From assembly GCA_047967505.1 (NCBI GenBank), contig CM106539.1: DNA of 64,000 bases, one strand, 5' to 3'. The notes under the pieces were generated by a model that was not told the origin of the DNA, ran no database searches, and saw only the letters and a program-made list of their open reading frames with translations. Positions 10,077-21,699 of this stretch are shown here, piece after piece. The first letter of the stretch is position 1. Every line of letters starts with the position of its first letter. Source of the DNA: Dipteris shenzhenensis. Lineage: Eukaryota; Polypodiophyta; Polypodiopsida; Gleicheniales. Made by a program: the position numbers and the translations under genes.

Positions 10077-12410
10077 CATGTCTAGCTATAAGTGGTCAAA
10101 AAATGCAAAGTGTTTTTAGGCCTGCCCCTCAGGGCTAGGCTTTAGTAAATACTATGGCATTTTGAGAAAGGGAAAATTAGTGTTTTTTGGGATTATTTGG
10201 GATTACATATTTTTGATTGTGTGAAAGGTGGTTGTTGTTGTGACTTTTGGCTGTCTCTCCCATTTTGCAAATTTCTTAGGTGGATGAGTATGGCTGACAA
10301 GTGCTTCATCTGGGTGTTGGTGCAACAAAATATGTGGATGCACGATGAAGCCCTTGGCTCTTATTGGAGGCTTGCATGTAAGAGAAATTCGGTATGGGCT
10401 ATCGAGTTGCATGCGAGAGCAGTTGTGTATCATGGTATGGAGAGTTTATGGTTGTGGGTGGGGCCCACAGTTTGCGTTTGGAGGCAAGTGGGCGTATTCG
10501 ATGCCAATTCATTGTGATGTTTTGGATTCTAGATGCTCCAATAGTTGATTGTGGTAGTAAAGTTTGTTTGGTTCTCCAGCAAGTATATAACGATAACCTT
10601 TGTGAAGTTCCTGCAATTCGATCGTATTTGTTGAGTGCTTTTCATGCGTAGACCCATGCCCAATGTTCATACTGCTATTGAGTCCATAGATACAAACTTC
10701 GAAAGAGGTTTACTTTGCCTTTTATCTCATACTTCCTCTACTTTGGCCTTTTTTTGCTTCTTGTTCTAAAATCATTTTGAATGCTGGCCACCACAGAGCT
10801 CGAGAAAAGAGTCTCCAAGATGGCTAAAGGAACGAACTTTGAAGTAAATCCAATTTTAGAGAAAATCCGTTGATCCATGGTATATATTCACTATTCATGG
10901 TTGTTGTCTTTCATGCATGATATGTCCATCTTGTTTGGTGAGTATTTGTCCCTCATGCATGGTATGTCCATCTAATTCCTTTGTTTTAGCAAGCAAAATG
11001 AGTCCAGTGAAGATTGAGGGTGTTACATGTGTAGGAGATTCGTTGATGCATCGTACTTGCAAGGGTCCACTCTGTGGTACACGCAAGGAATTGGCGAAGA
11101 ATGTCAAAGGTGAGCATTTGGAGAAGAACTCAATTGTGCATGGTGGTACATGTGTGCTAGACTTTGTTGCTCCCAATGTTTATAGTCAACTATCAATCTC
11201 CTATCAATGTCCTTACACGAAAACCTTTTGTGTGTGTAGGTTCTAGCACACCAAGACTGAGCATAGGCTCTACTAAAAGGAAATTTGTGGAAGCAATCTA
11301 GCATAACAAAAATGGGAAAGAAATCCTTGAAGAAAGCATTTCAAGAAGCCAATAAGGAGGCCTATGCCCAAGGTAGGTGTCTGGTTTAAAAAGTTCACGC
11401 TATTGAATCTCGGGTCTGGTGATACATTGACAAATTTATTCGTGTGCAGGATACTTTTACTCTAATCATAGACTCTGCGCGTATTGTTTGAAATACATTA
11501 TTTGTGTAAAATTCCATGAGAAGTCCATTGATTAGTGGATTAAGCTATCACGGAGCGCAGAATATTGTCTTTAGAAAAGGATCCCATTGAGGATCCCTAT
11601 TTTCTTGGATCTTAATGCTTATTACACAAGTGCTTGACCTCTTGGTAGATAATGAAACTATTGGATGCTTTTTTCTTTTGAGAGCAACATATATATAAAG
11701 TAATGGTCAAGTTTTTGGCGTGTGTGGATGTTTCATTCCACAATTCATTAAGAGACGTTGCCTCTTGCAATCATTGTATGTCTGTTTTGCCTGTTGCATG
11801 TTTTTGTAATTACATTGGGGATTTGACAGGCGAGCACCCCTTCGATCTGACCTTGCCACCAATGCTTTGGATTTCGCCGTTCCACAGGTCCTGATACAGT
11901 CTACAGCTTCAATGCATATGTGCCTCATGTACTTCTGCTTGGTTTCTTCACTTCATTTTAGGTTGGTTTTGACTGGACTTGCGTCGCACTGCTTACAGGC
12001 CAGTAGTAGAATCTCAATCGTGATTATTGATATGAATAGTTGCTACTCAATTATCGTGATATGCTGCTCGAGGCTATGTTTTACTCCTCCTACAAGGATT
12101 GCATTGCTTACTTGCTCTTCTATCGTTCGTTATCATAGGTATCAATTTTTGAACTTTGTTGCCAGCATTGAAAATACTTGACTTGCTTCTTTTACAACTA
12201 GTGCTGCAACAGTACTCGTCATTAAACTGATCCCAGTCATTTGCACAACATGTGGTTTTTCGTAGCAGCCTCGTAGCAGCGTAGTATGCAATGGAAGCTT
12301 TTAAGTACATAGTGCTTTCATTCTCCTGCCAGCCCTTCAAGACGTTTTCTAGACTTTGCTGTTGCAGATCTTGCATTAGTTTTGGAGCCCCATCTGGGTC
12401 GCCTTAGTTG
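10077..12410. other. Non-coding, no gene seen
   Basis: Short frames at 10,197-10,517 and 10,917-11,246 have no recognisable domain and no supporting context. A small direct repeat around 10,900-10,975 ('gcatg.tatgtccatct') is present. Confidence 0.45.
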
Positions 12411-12567
12411 CAAGCATCTCATCTAGAGGTTTGAATTGCTCACGTGCAGTTCCTGTTGGCATCGGACTCACTCTATGCTCCTTTTTTCAAGCATCTCATC
12501 TAGAGGTTTGAATTGCTCACGTGCAGTTCCTGTTGTTGGCATCGGACTCACTCTATGCTCCTTTTTT
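12411..12567. repeat. Near-perfect tandem duplication, 77 bp x 2
   Basis: The unit starting 'caagcatctcatctagaggt' at 12,411 repeats at 12,488. The second copy differs mainly by a 3-base 'ttg' insertion. Near identity indicates a recent duplication. Confidence 0.95.
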
Positions 12568-14458
12568 CACATCTCTATAGCCTTTTTCCCTTTCCGTTAC
12601 CCAACCCCTCTGTGTGTGTTGCGAGCGTGTGTGTTTTAGAGCATATAATCTTCTCCTCCTTGATAGCAAGACGTGTTGATTCTAGCATGCAATGATGCCT
12701 TTGAAGAATATAGTGTTTTTTCTTTGAATTTTCAAGAGTAAATGACTTAAATAATTGGCCTAAGGTTTCACAAATAAGGTCCATGGCTTTGGCTTTTTCT
12801 TAAATGAAATTCGAATGAACCAAAATTGTGTAAGAAACACTCAAATTCAAACATTGCAACAAGGTTATTTTTGAGGCTTTTCATTTGAAGTGATAATGTC
12901 AAGTTAAGCAATCCAAACCATCACTTATTGCATTCATTTTAATGTTTTAATGAGCAAACAATCATTAAAGTAAAAAGGAAGCCAATGATGAGGCTACGTC
13001 ATTCACACCCTCAAGAGAGCAACATAGTGATGAACCTCCTTTAAAAAGCACAAAGTTTAATCCACACGCCATAGTTCCTGCTAACAATACATGGATCTAC
13101 CCTTGATCACATTTAGACAAATAGGTTGAACAACAATAGCATCAGCGGTGCAAAATTTATATATTGGTCTACCCATTCCATCATCTACACTGCAATTCTA
13201 GACACAAACTTGGTCTAACCATTCCGTCATCTCCACTGCAATTCTAGACACAAACTTGGTTCGACAATTCCGTCATCTACATTGCAATTCTGGACATGGA
13301 CTAACATTCATTACATGAACCATTGTAGGGTAGGCCTGTTGAATGAAATTCACCTTGTTATTGATACTAAGTTAGACATTGTCAATGGAGTATGAATGGC
13401 TTTTTGGAAATGAAATGATTCTTTGGTAAAATGATTTTGTGTAAAATTCAAATAGAAACTTATACTAACTCTATGTCGCGCTCTAGGTTTACTCTAAGGC
13501 AAGGACGTAATGTTTGCAATCAAGCCAACCAAACAATTCAGATTTCTAGTTTGATGTCTTGGACCAAGTTAGTATGAACAAAGTACATTAGATATATCAA
13601 TACTATAAGTCACTTGCATTCTTGTACATGAGTCTCAAGAAAAGCACTGACTAGTGGAATTACCCTTGGCAACACCTTCCAAAATTCCTGATAGTCATCC
13701 ACAAGCACTCCACAAGGTTGAAACCTTCAACTCCATCATGTGGAATGGTGACTTATACCTACTATGACATCCACATCGATGTCATCAAGTGGGTGCATCC
13801 ACTGTATAAGCTTATACTCACTTCTATGTACATGCGAGCATGTCTAGAGATATCTATGATATTATATATGACAAATTAGTTTGGGGAGAGAGAGAGAGAG
13901 GGGGGGGTTGAGGTTCTTGCTTTAAAAACGGTATTCTAAATTAGTAGATTCATGTTCGCTATAAAGAATGTCTTGTGTTCAAATATATTTAAATCCATTT
14001 TATCAAAATTTGAAGTGTTTTAGAGCTCTTGTTAGTTATAGGTCTAATGTATGCATCCTTATATAGGTCTGATGTATGCATCTCATATGCAGACATTATT
14101 ATCCTAAATTTTACATAGCCACATATTTCAAAGGAGGCATATGAAATTTGCTCCTTGTGTACAATGTTAGTATATCATGTTCTAAACTCACATGATATCA
14201 TACATCATGAAGAATGATTTCCCCAATACATGCATAGAGCAAAGTTTTTTAAATAAATTAAAGTCAAGTATAAAGTCACATTAATGAACTTCCAAGTTTT
14301 TGCCCAAGTTTAGTGAGGTATTTATAATAAATAAACATTGCCCAAACATCACAACAATAAGATTTAATTAAGTAATAACCATGGGAGGGTATGAAGCTTA
14401 TGTTAACTTTTGGAGGTACGTCTTTTAATTTGTGATTTTGCAAACATGTTGAGGAGAA
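12568..14458. other. Non-coding; contains a ~50-bp triplicated unit
   Basis: At about 13,168-13,297 the unit 'cattccgtcatctacactgc' plus 'aattctagacacaaacttgg' occurs three times. No gene was recognised elsewhere in the interval. Confidence 0.6.
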
Positions 14459-14613
14459 AATCCGATTAAGCACTAAGCATGGGAGGGTATTAGCTTACCT
14501 TAGCTTTTGTGAGTACCTTTTGTAGTCTATTGTTTTGTTGTAAAGCATTATTTGTAGAGGCATTTGGCTTTTTAAATTATAAATACCAATTATAAAGTAA
14601 ACATAGAATGAAT

Positions 14614-14653
<40 letters not shown>

Positions 14654-15015
14654 CACTTCATTTTGTTGCATTCTTTTTCCCTTCTTAGATTTTTGAATAT
14701 GTAATGGGATGGATTCTTTGATTTCAGCTTGAGATGGGATGCGATAGATTGCTGCACTTTAAGTTGATATGCAAGCTTGCGACATCTAAAGAATGCGTAA
14801 GGTATTGAATGAAGCAGTTTTTAAATCGATGAGATTTATAGAAGTTTGCATGGATAAAGAGTTCTTTAATTCACTCTAGTCAAAGGTTTGATGATGTAAT
14901 AATAGGGAGGGATGCCAAATGAGTAGGTGAATTAGTATTAAATTAACATCTTGTGCATATGTTAGGGGATAATACATTTTTGGAGGCATGTGGTGATGTT
15001 GAGCTTTCATTCTGG
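14459..15015 (+). repeat. Duplicated segment, inverted partner at 55,707-56,248
   Basis: Read in reverse complement, 55,707-56,248 matches this stretch along its length. Shared landmarks are 'tccgattaagcactaagcat', 'gaggcattt.gctttttaaa', the CT microsatellite at 14,615-14,651 and 'ggataatacattttggaggc'. It is the first block of the inverted segmental duplication described under findings. Confidence 0.8.
15007..15015. repeat. Left 9-bp target-site duplication candidate
   Basis: TCATTCTGG here is matched by TCCTTCTGG at 22,486-22,494, 8 of 9 positions. The unoccupied paralogous site (reverse complement near 55,700-55,715) reads CATTCTGGTAGCG in one piece, as expected for a duplicated target. 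Confidence 0.6.
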
Positions 15016-15038
15016 GTCAACGTTTGCTTGGGTGTAGC
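15016..15038 (+). repeat. Left terminal inverted repeat
   Basis: It contains CTTGGGTGTAGCCA, which pairs with TGGCTACACCCAAG at the right end. Outside this core about 6 of 10 positions also pair with a one-base offset. Confidence 0.6.
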
Positions 15039-15129
15039 CAATTGCGAAACTATTTTGGGGCTGTGATGGGATTCACTCCTGGGTGAATATTTGAATTTTG
15101 CGCGGACCCGCGCTGTCGTCGAAAAATTT

Positions 15130-15720
15130 CCCGACACCATGAAGGTGCACTGGCGTAATAATGAGATGCAATCTATTTGTTCATAACACTGCATAGCTCG
15201 ACACATGGCATCTCTGCACTACTTCGCACAGCGTAGTCTCTGGCCTACGCCGCCTGATCACTTATTATCGCGCAACCTTTTGCTATAGTTGCCACCTATC
15301 ACTAGGCACGCACCCATGTAGTTCATTAAAATTGAAGGTTGGCTTGGAGAGACCACCGCGCTGGTTCTTACCGTAATAATTAAATGCAATCTATCATTCT
15401 GAACACCACCGCAGCTCAGTCTCTGCCCTGACCACCTGTCATCATGTAACCTTTTGCTGCTTCCTTGCCCGCAGCCCATGCAAATCATAGGTTGGCTTAG
15501 AGAGACCACCGCGCTAGTTTTTGGCATAATAATGAGACGTAATCTATCATTTTGAGCATCGCCTCAGTGCAGTCTCTAGCCTGACCACCTGTCATTGCCC
15601 AAAATTCAAGGTTGTCCTGGAGAGACCACCACGCTAGTTCTTAGAGTTATAGCTCCATTACCTATTTTTACATATTACGGGAGGAGATCTATGAAAGCCA
15701 TTGTGCTAGTTCTTGGAGTT
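15130..15720. repeat. Left subterminal tandem repeats (120-154 bp units)
   Basis: The landmark 'gagaccaccgcgctggtt' or close variants occurs at 15,348, 15,502 and 15,622, with a weaker copy near 15,690. Each is followed by 'taataatgagatgcaatc'-like sequence and 'tgaccacctgtcat'. Units vary in length and sequence. The 'CCACCGCGCTGGTT' core recurs in the array at 19.87-20.57 kb, which links the two arrays. Confidence 0.75.
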
Positions 15721-15761
15721 ATATATTTGTGTACCAAGGAAAATGTATTCCGTTGTGCAAC

Positions 15762-15933
15762 CAAGCAAAATCCAATTGACGATATGGCCCTTGAGGGGCC
15801 CCCTTTAGGGTCAAGGGCCATATCTACGTGCATCATACAATATCCAGGATGCCACTGGACAGAAATGGCATGTCGATATGGCCCTTGCCCCTAAAGGGGA
15901 CCCCTCAAGGGCCATATCGCCAATTGCATTTTT
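15762..15933. repeat. Foldback hairpin element, ~60-bp arms, 50-bp loop
   Basis: Arm 1 (15,762-15,824) and arm 2 (15,875-15,933) are inverted copies with only a few mismatches, over blocks such as 'cgatatggcccttgagggg' and 'caagggccatatc'. Each arm is also internally self-complementary (gatatggccctt...aagggccatatc), so alternative two-hairpin and one-hairpin folds are possible. The size and structure fit a small foldback MITE or a hairpin RNA locus. No coding capacity. Confidence 0.85.
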
Positions 15934-16571
15934 TGAAAGTTTAATTGTATTTTTCTAGATGTATCTCCATGCAACCACAACGGTGGGGTCGTTGAAGTTA
16001 TTTTAGCGCTATTTTGGTCATAAACCAAGGAAATTATAGTTCTTCTTTCTTGGTATTTTAGTTCTTGTTGTAGTAAATATAAATGATGGCAAAAGTACAA
16101 TTTATTGAGTGAAAATTCAGCAAAAGATATTACAATGTACATTTACGTCCAATAATAGGTTATATAAAAATTATCAACTTATACCAAGCAAAAATTGAAT
16201 AGAGGATCTTACATTTATAAAAACTCGGCAATTGCTGCTGAGAGCCTTAAACAAAAGATTATAGGTAGCAGCCATAACCATTCAAATACAAATATAAAAG
16301 TTAACAACATTGCATACTAAGAGCCTCAAATTGAACAAAAAGAGATTACATAAATGCCTTAGAGACCAAAACATTACATCCAGTGACCAAAAGATCATTG
16401 AGCTCGCCCAAAAGATTTCATCTAGCCATTGTTGAGAGCCTCATCTGAGCAAGAGGGAATTCGTACAACTCACTTTTCCGCCAGTCTAGCTTGTTGCATT
16501 AAAAGTTTTTAGGGAGCCAAAGGAGGGTACGATGGAGAGGCCGAAGACCATGCACATTGCTAGGACTTAGA

Positions 16572-17027
16572 TTATTGCCCCCTAGCAAGTCGATAATACT
16601 CTGCTTTGAAAATATTGAGGCCTTCGTTGACATCTAGGGGGAACCCATACTGTATAGCCATAAAGAGTCCCTCTGTGAGCATGTTATCTAAGGTGATGAC
16701 ATTCAGATGTGTGGGGAGTTGCCTGTGGGAACGAAGGGTCTCCACTAGTGCTAGCATTTCAACTCCAGGTGAGTGCAACACAATCACCTTATATGAGAAG
16801 GCAGATATTATTGGGATCACAGAGCATCGAGGGGGGGACCAACTAGGCATGCTGAAGATCAGTGGGTGAGCAGAAGATGAGCAGGGGAATAGATGCAGTG
16901 GCGAGAGTTGGAGGAGGGAGCGTGGAGCAAAGTAGGGCAGGGGCAAAAAAGACCTAGAGGAGGGCTGTGGAGCAAAGTGGCAGAGCATGGGCAGATGAGA
17001 GCAATGTAGTAAAATGCCACATGCCAC
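16572..17027 (-). other. Unrecognised 151-codon open frame
   Basis: The frame opens with a low-complexity half rich in Leu, Pro, Ser and Phe, followed by a less biased tail (about residues 85-151). I recognise no domain. It lies inside the 7.47-kb element between the hairpin and the copia fragment. It may be a chance frame. Confidence 0.2.
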
Positions 17028-17039
17028 GGATCTTATATA

Positions 17040-17345
17040 TATTATAAAGTTTAAGCCACCATGATGGCTAGAGCTCGGGGTTCCATCGATATTAATTACA
17101 GGCCACCGTGGTAGAATCCCCTAGACAGATTGGTAATCATGAAGAAGACGCCATGTGGTGCCATTCCGGTGGCTGGTAATTAACTTAGCCACCACGATAG
17201 ACGTGGCTAATGAGAGTCACCACCACTAGGCAGTAATTCTCATTACCGTGTCTAATCACTCTGTCTAATCACTCATTAACATGTCTAATCACTCATTACC
17301 ATGCACTCTAGTTCTCTACTGAGCATGTGAGCCTAGTGACTGGTA
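17040..17345. repeat. Imperfect inverted and tandem short repeats
   Basis: Several 'gccaccatgatggct'/'gccaccgtggt'/'gccaccacgat' motifs occur between 17,053 and 17,230. Three 'tgtctaatcactcattacc' units follow at about 17,260-17,310. No gene is present. Confidence 0.6.
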
Positions 17346-17349
17346 ATTT

Positions 17350-17700
17350 TTACTACACTCGTAGTGTCTTTCCAGGATTGCAAGCCAGTTGCAAATCCTG
17401 TGGAGCCTGGCATGAAATTCAGCATTGAAGATTCTGGAGATGCCTTTGATCAGACATTGTACCAGCAGGCTATGGGCTGTTTGATTTATTTGTGCAATAC
17501 ACGGCCAGATATTTCAGTTTGGGGTCTCCTTATTGAGCAGATTCATGCATTGCCCAGGAACTAAGCAGTGGCAGGCTGTTAAGCGGGTGTTCCACTATTT
17601 GCACGGTACTATGCACCTTGGTTTATTCTTTCCCAGCGGGGCAAAAACAAGCATGGGTTTTATAGTTTGGGATTTACAAAAACAACTTAATAAAACTAGC
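17350..17700 (+). pseudogene. Ty1-copia reverse transcriptase/RNase H fragment
   Basis: The plus frame reads QDCKPVANPVEPGMKF, then YQQAMGCLIYLCNTRPDIS. In a second frame it continues KQWQAVKRVFHYLHGTMHLG. These are the successive 'CK.V.TP...', 'Y...VGSLIYL..TRPDI' and 'H..A.KR.LRYL.GT...GL' blocks at the end of copia RT. A frameshift falls near 17,515. About 350 bp survive, with no LTRs, nested inside the larger DNA transposon. Confidence 0.85.
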
Positions 17701-17999
17701 ATGGTGGTTATTTGGGATATACTAAAAAGAAGCAGTCCCAATACAAATTCCATTTTGTAGGACAAGTGGACATATTGTTTCCCTGCAATGAGACTAGATA
17801 CATTTTATTAGAACTATCTCAGCTGTCCTCGTCCACCGCTCTAAGACACCCCAAGATATGCTCATGCATGTCTAAATCCAATTTGAAGACACTCTTGCCC
17901 TTCTTTCGTTGTGGCACAGGTTGCATCTGGAACTTAATAGCTCTTACTAGATGAGAGTACACACATGTTTGTAGACTCTTATGTAGCAGTTCGTAATTA

Positions 18000-19605
18000 C
18001 GGCCTCTCTTGGATGTTTTTTTGTACCAAAAAACTCTGACTACTACATCCCACTTTCATAGCTTGTTCCCCAATTATCCTTAAATGTTTCATCAACCTTG
18101 TACTTAGGTTTTGTGCCGTGCAACAAAAAGTATGGATCATCTTCCTCTCCCTAGAATTAGCGACAACTGCAAAGTTATCCTCCTCTTCCAGATAGTCACT
18201 AAGGTGATCGAAACTCTCCCCAAACTGTGGCGAGTCGTTTGTCTCTCCATGGTTTGTCACTCCGTCTGAACGTAGAGGAAAAACTTGAACTCGCTCCCAT
18301 ATCTTCACAGTTGCAATGTTCTCACAATCGTCATGATCCCCTATGACGCACGCATTGCAGAAACAAGAAAGTTTTCTCGTTTTAATCAGTTGGTTGTTTG
18401 AAAAGCCCCATATGCTATGCAGACCACAAACTCCTTTAATTTTCTCACAATTTTATCGGCTTCTCCTTTGCACTTCATCCACTTTCACTTCATGGAACAC
18501 TCTGCGTACTACAATATTCTTAAGGCTTTGTTTACTGTATGTTGAATGAGCGCCTGTGGAGAGGTTGGCTGTAAGCCATGTTACAGCATCATGGGCATCA
18601 TTGAGTTTTTCTTGAGGGCATGCTAATTGGTGTTTAAATAGAGCTTGCTTAATAACACCACCGCATCCATCATGTTCACCCTCGACATGGATAGACCCAA
18701 AGAAATCCACATCATGTCTAGACCGGTCAGGGATTTGAACCTTGAGACGAAGTAGAATCCACGTGCTGATTTAAATTGAGAGGTAGCACCATCTAACCAC
18801 ACCCAATGTTGTTTTATATTTTTTGCATGGGGATTTTTCTTTTACAGCCATTCCCAATGCAGTAGAAAAGCATGTTGCACAAATAGGGTGTCATGTTCCC
18901 TATCATCTGAAATGTAGAAATGGTAAGTGTGTTGCATTGACCTAGACTCCTGTAAGTCAGCAAGCAGATTGGCATCAGGCATGGAAGAATCAAGCAAATG
19001 ACTATACGTGATATGCACAAGAATTGTTATCTACTTGTTGTACCAGTGAGTACTTTGTATCTCATCTTGTTCTTGAAAATAATAAATTTCTGAAAAATCT
19101 ATGATAGATACAATAGTGGCATGGGGAAAATTGGCAAGGCACGACCTGAACTGCTTATCTTGGCCATGAAATTATGAAGCACGTATTTTGGGATGGATTG
19201 AACCACGTGACCTACAAGCTCCCTTGGCTGGGTTCTCTTATATGATAGTAGCCATCTCTAAGTTATTGGACTTAACATTGACATTTTCAAATCTCCTCCA
19301 TTTAGAGCAATGTGGTTGTCTTCCCTCATTTAATTTGGATAGACATTGAATGTCTTCTTCTTCAACTTCAAACTACAATGCTTGCATGTGCCACGAATGC
19401 ATTCAATCCTGTGCCACTCAGGTCTCCCTTTGGACAAACCACTAGCTCCCACAAAGACTTCCGGCTACAAAACCTGCCCTCCCTTGCAACACATGATGAG
19501 GATCCAGGTGGCCTACAGACTGCACATTCATTAGGGAGGCATGGGCATTGACAACGATTGCCATGGAGCAATGCTCTAACATGACCAGATCTCAAGTCAT
19601 TCATA
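18000..19605 (-). pseudogene. Decayed transposase-like gene, C-terminal half
   Basis: Reading the minus strand from about 19,110 downward gives SIIDFSEIYYFQEQDEIQS, YHFYISDDREHDTLFVQH, WVWLDGATSQFKSARGFYFV and, after a frameshift near 18,716, FFGSIHVEGEHDGCGGVI. I associate this order of motifs ('D-F-x-E-N-Y', 'SDD..HDTLFVQH', 'DG..SQFK', 'H.EGEHDG.GG..K') with an uncharacterised family of plant and animal proteins with transposase-like acidic residues. I cannot confirm the family name from sequence alone. In-frame TAG and TAA codons (near 19,019 and 18,834) and the frameshift make this copy non-functional. A Cys-rich stretch (about 19,370-19,600) precedes the acidic motifs and could bind zinc. 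The tail (17,997-18,310) is less conserved. Confidence 0.6.
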
Positions 19606-19868
19606 GCTTGCCTGGCTAGGTCAAGATCTATGTGTGTTTTGCAACAATAAACATTCCTGTCTTTGAGTTTCCTGATGTACTAGGGCTTACAATGCTCAAA
19701 GCTCCTTTGCCCAATTGAAATGCCCAGATTCGGATCCACAAACTTAAGATACAACTCCATGTGCTGACCCAACATGTGGGAATAGAGCAATGAGCCCCCT
19801 TTTTGCTACTACTAAAAGAATACAAAACATAGTCTAATGAAAGTATATAATGAAGCAAAAAAATTTTC

Positions 19869-20568
19869 AACCACCGCGCTGGTTTAGGACAGTCACAATT
19901 TCAATCACTAGGCTGGTTTAGGACATGTTTAGGAGAGTCACAATTTCAACCACTCGGATGGTTTAGGACACTGTCACAGTTTCAACCACTGGGATGGTTT
20001 AGCCTGACAGTCTCAACTTCACATATTAGACAATATCAACTATATTGCTTTTCGTTTCTGAATTTCACCATTAGAAAATAACAATATATTGCTTTTCATT
20101 TCTGAATTCCATAATTTAACAGTGGTATATGACCCGAATAGCAGGAAATTAAATTTAACGAATTTAAGTACTACGAAACACAATAATTTCAACCACCGGG
20201 CTGGTCAATAACTAATGTATGTTCAACCATGCTGGTTCATGACAATCACATAACTGGTGATTGAGTTGAAGTAGCCACGGTTGCATGATGTTCCAATCAC
20301 CGGGTTGGTTTAGTAAAATAACAATATATTACCGTTAATTTTTGCTCAACCATGCCACCGGGATGGACAACAACTAATGTATGTTCAACCACGCTGATTC
20401 TAGACAATCACATCATTGGTGATTGAGCTGAACAAGCCTATAGTTGCATGATATTCCAACCATGGGGTTGGTTTAGGATAATCACATCTAGTCCAAGCCT
20501 AGTTTAAGAAAAGAAACAAGTAAACTATCCCAAAGCTCAATCACAAACAACCACCGGGTTGGTTTAGG
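19869..20568. repeat. Array of AACCA-N5/6-TGGTT modules
   Basis: About eleven copies of an imperfect palindrome, consensus caACCACCGGGTTGGTttagga, occur at roughly 19,869, 19,901, 19,948, 19,982, 20,190, 20,222, 20,294, 20,345, 20,387, 20,457 and 20,549. The flanking arms (AACCA and TGGTT) are better kept than the spacer, which varies (CGCGC, CGGGC, CGGGT, TCGGA, TGGGA). It sits between the two halves of the transposase-like gene, perhaps as an intron or internal binding-site array. Confidence 0.8.
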
Positions 20569-20589
20569 CACCACTGACCTACATTGTAT

Positions 20590-21138
20590 CTAGCATGTGT
20601 ATGATGTGCTCCTCAAACACCTTTCCTCCCATCCGCTTCTTACAGATGTCCTTTCTATTGGAGAAACTCTCGTATTTTCATGCCAAAACGTCGTTACCCT
20701 AGCAATGACTTCCACACTTAGGCTGTCTCTCCTTTTCTTGCGTTCTATTGAAGCCCACAGACTTCTCAGATCAGGATGATCATGCATTGCTTCTGCTCTA
20801 TGTTCAACCGCTGGAGCCACATTGGTCCTTCTGATTGACAACATCTTCGACATTGTGTGCCCAAGCCGTTTCTCCTTTGTTTCAGAGGACACCAACATAG
20901 CTAATGTCGCCCTCTTTGTAGCTAGTTGATCTAAGTTATGCACCCCTTTCACTTTCTGTAGGCCATTTCTCAGGTTAGAGAGCATCGCCTCTTGGGTGTG
21001 CATCTCTTGAGGTGTTATTAGGGTTGTTACTCTACGAACTTTAGGGTGCAGGCTAAAGCTTGTAAAGAATCGAGACTGGTAATCACCTAAATGGGCTGAT
21101 GTTGCTGCCTTGAATGTTCCCACCAATCGTGACACCAC
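20590..21138 (-). pseudogene. Transposase-like gene, N-terminal half
   Basis: A 182-codon minus-strand frame is rich in Lys, Arg and Ser. Near its end is VTTFWHENTRVSPIERTSVR, which I compare with an '[FW]W...TRVSPN+KD' segment I recall from the N-terminal part of the same uncharacterised family. Before it lies a basic stretch (ERKKRRD). This part precedes the acidic-motif half, separated by the AACCA/TGGTT array, so one gene interrupted by an intron or by repeat expansion is the simplest reading. Assignment rests mainly on position and this one motif. Confidence 0.4.
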
Positions 21139-21690
21139 AGCTCATGTTCTTCGCTTCGATGGCAATAATCGAATGCGTGCATCTGCAACTGCTTCTTGCT
21201 GATGCTCTACAAGGAGTCTTCTTTCCTCTCATTGTTTCTCCCTACCCAGATGTATGCAAAAGTGTCTTCCATTGCTGATTCGATGCCGTGCCAGTGCTTT
21301 CCTCGACCTGCACTCTGTTCCTTGTGCCTTGACTTGGCTTTTTGGCTTTCCTGTCTTGCAGCCTCTGTCTGCTTCTTTTGCAAGCCATGACGAGCTGCAT
21401 GTTGCCATTGATGCCATGGCCACGATGAGTCCAGAATACACCTAGAGAAGCTAGCTGGTGAGGCAGGCAAAGAATAGAAGACAACTTACCTGAAAGAAGA
21501 CAATGGTAAACCAAAGTCTGTGCAAGGTCACGCCGAGGTGCGTGTGGGTTGCAAGGAATTTGTAGAGCCTGGGTAGATTGCATGTACTTAAATCTTCCAA
21601 GATTTGATGGGCAGAAGGTGTGAAAATTTAAAATTTGCAGGAGTAGCAAAATTTCAGTCGTCGACTTTTCCCCCTCCGACGATACAGGTC
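21139..21690 (-). other. Possible 5' part of the transposase-like gene
   Basis: A minus-strand frame ending at 21,242 includes KRSRQRLQDRKAKKPSQ, a basic segment upstream of the N-terminal half. Nothing recognisable is present, and frames are broken relative to the downstream part. Confidence 0.25.
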
Positions 21691-21699
21691 AGCAGAATT

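Noticed and set aside
16572-17027. 151-codon minus-strand frame as a gene
   Set aside because: First half is low-complexity Leu/Pro/Ser, no domain and no start context; kept only as a low-confidence note.
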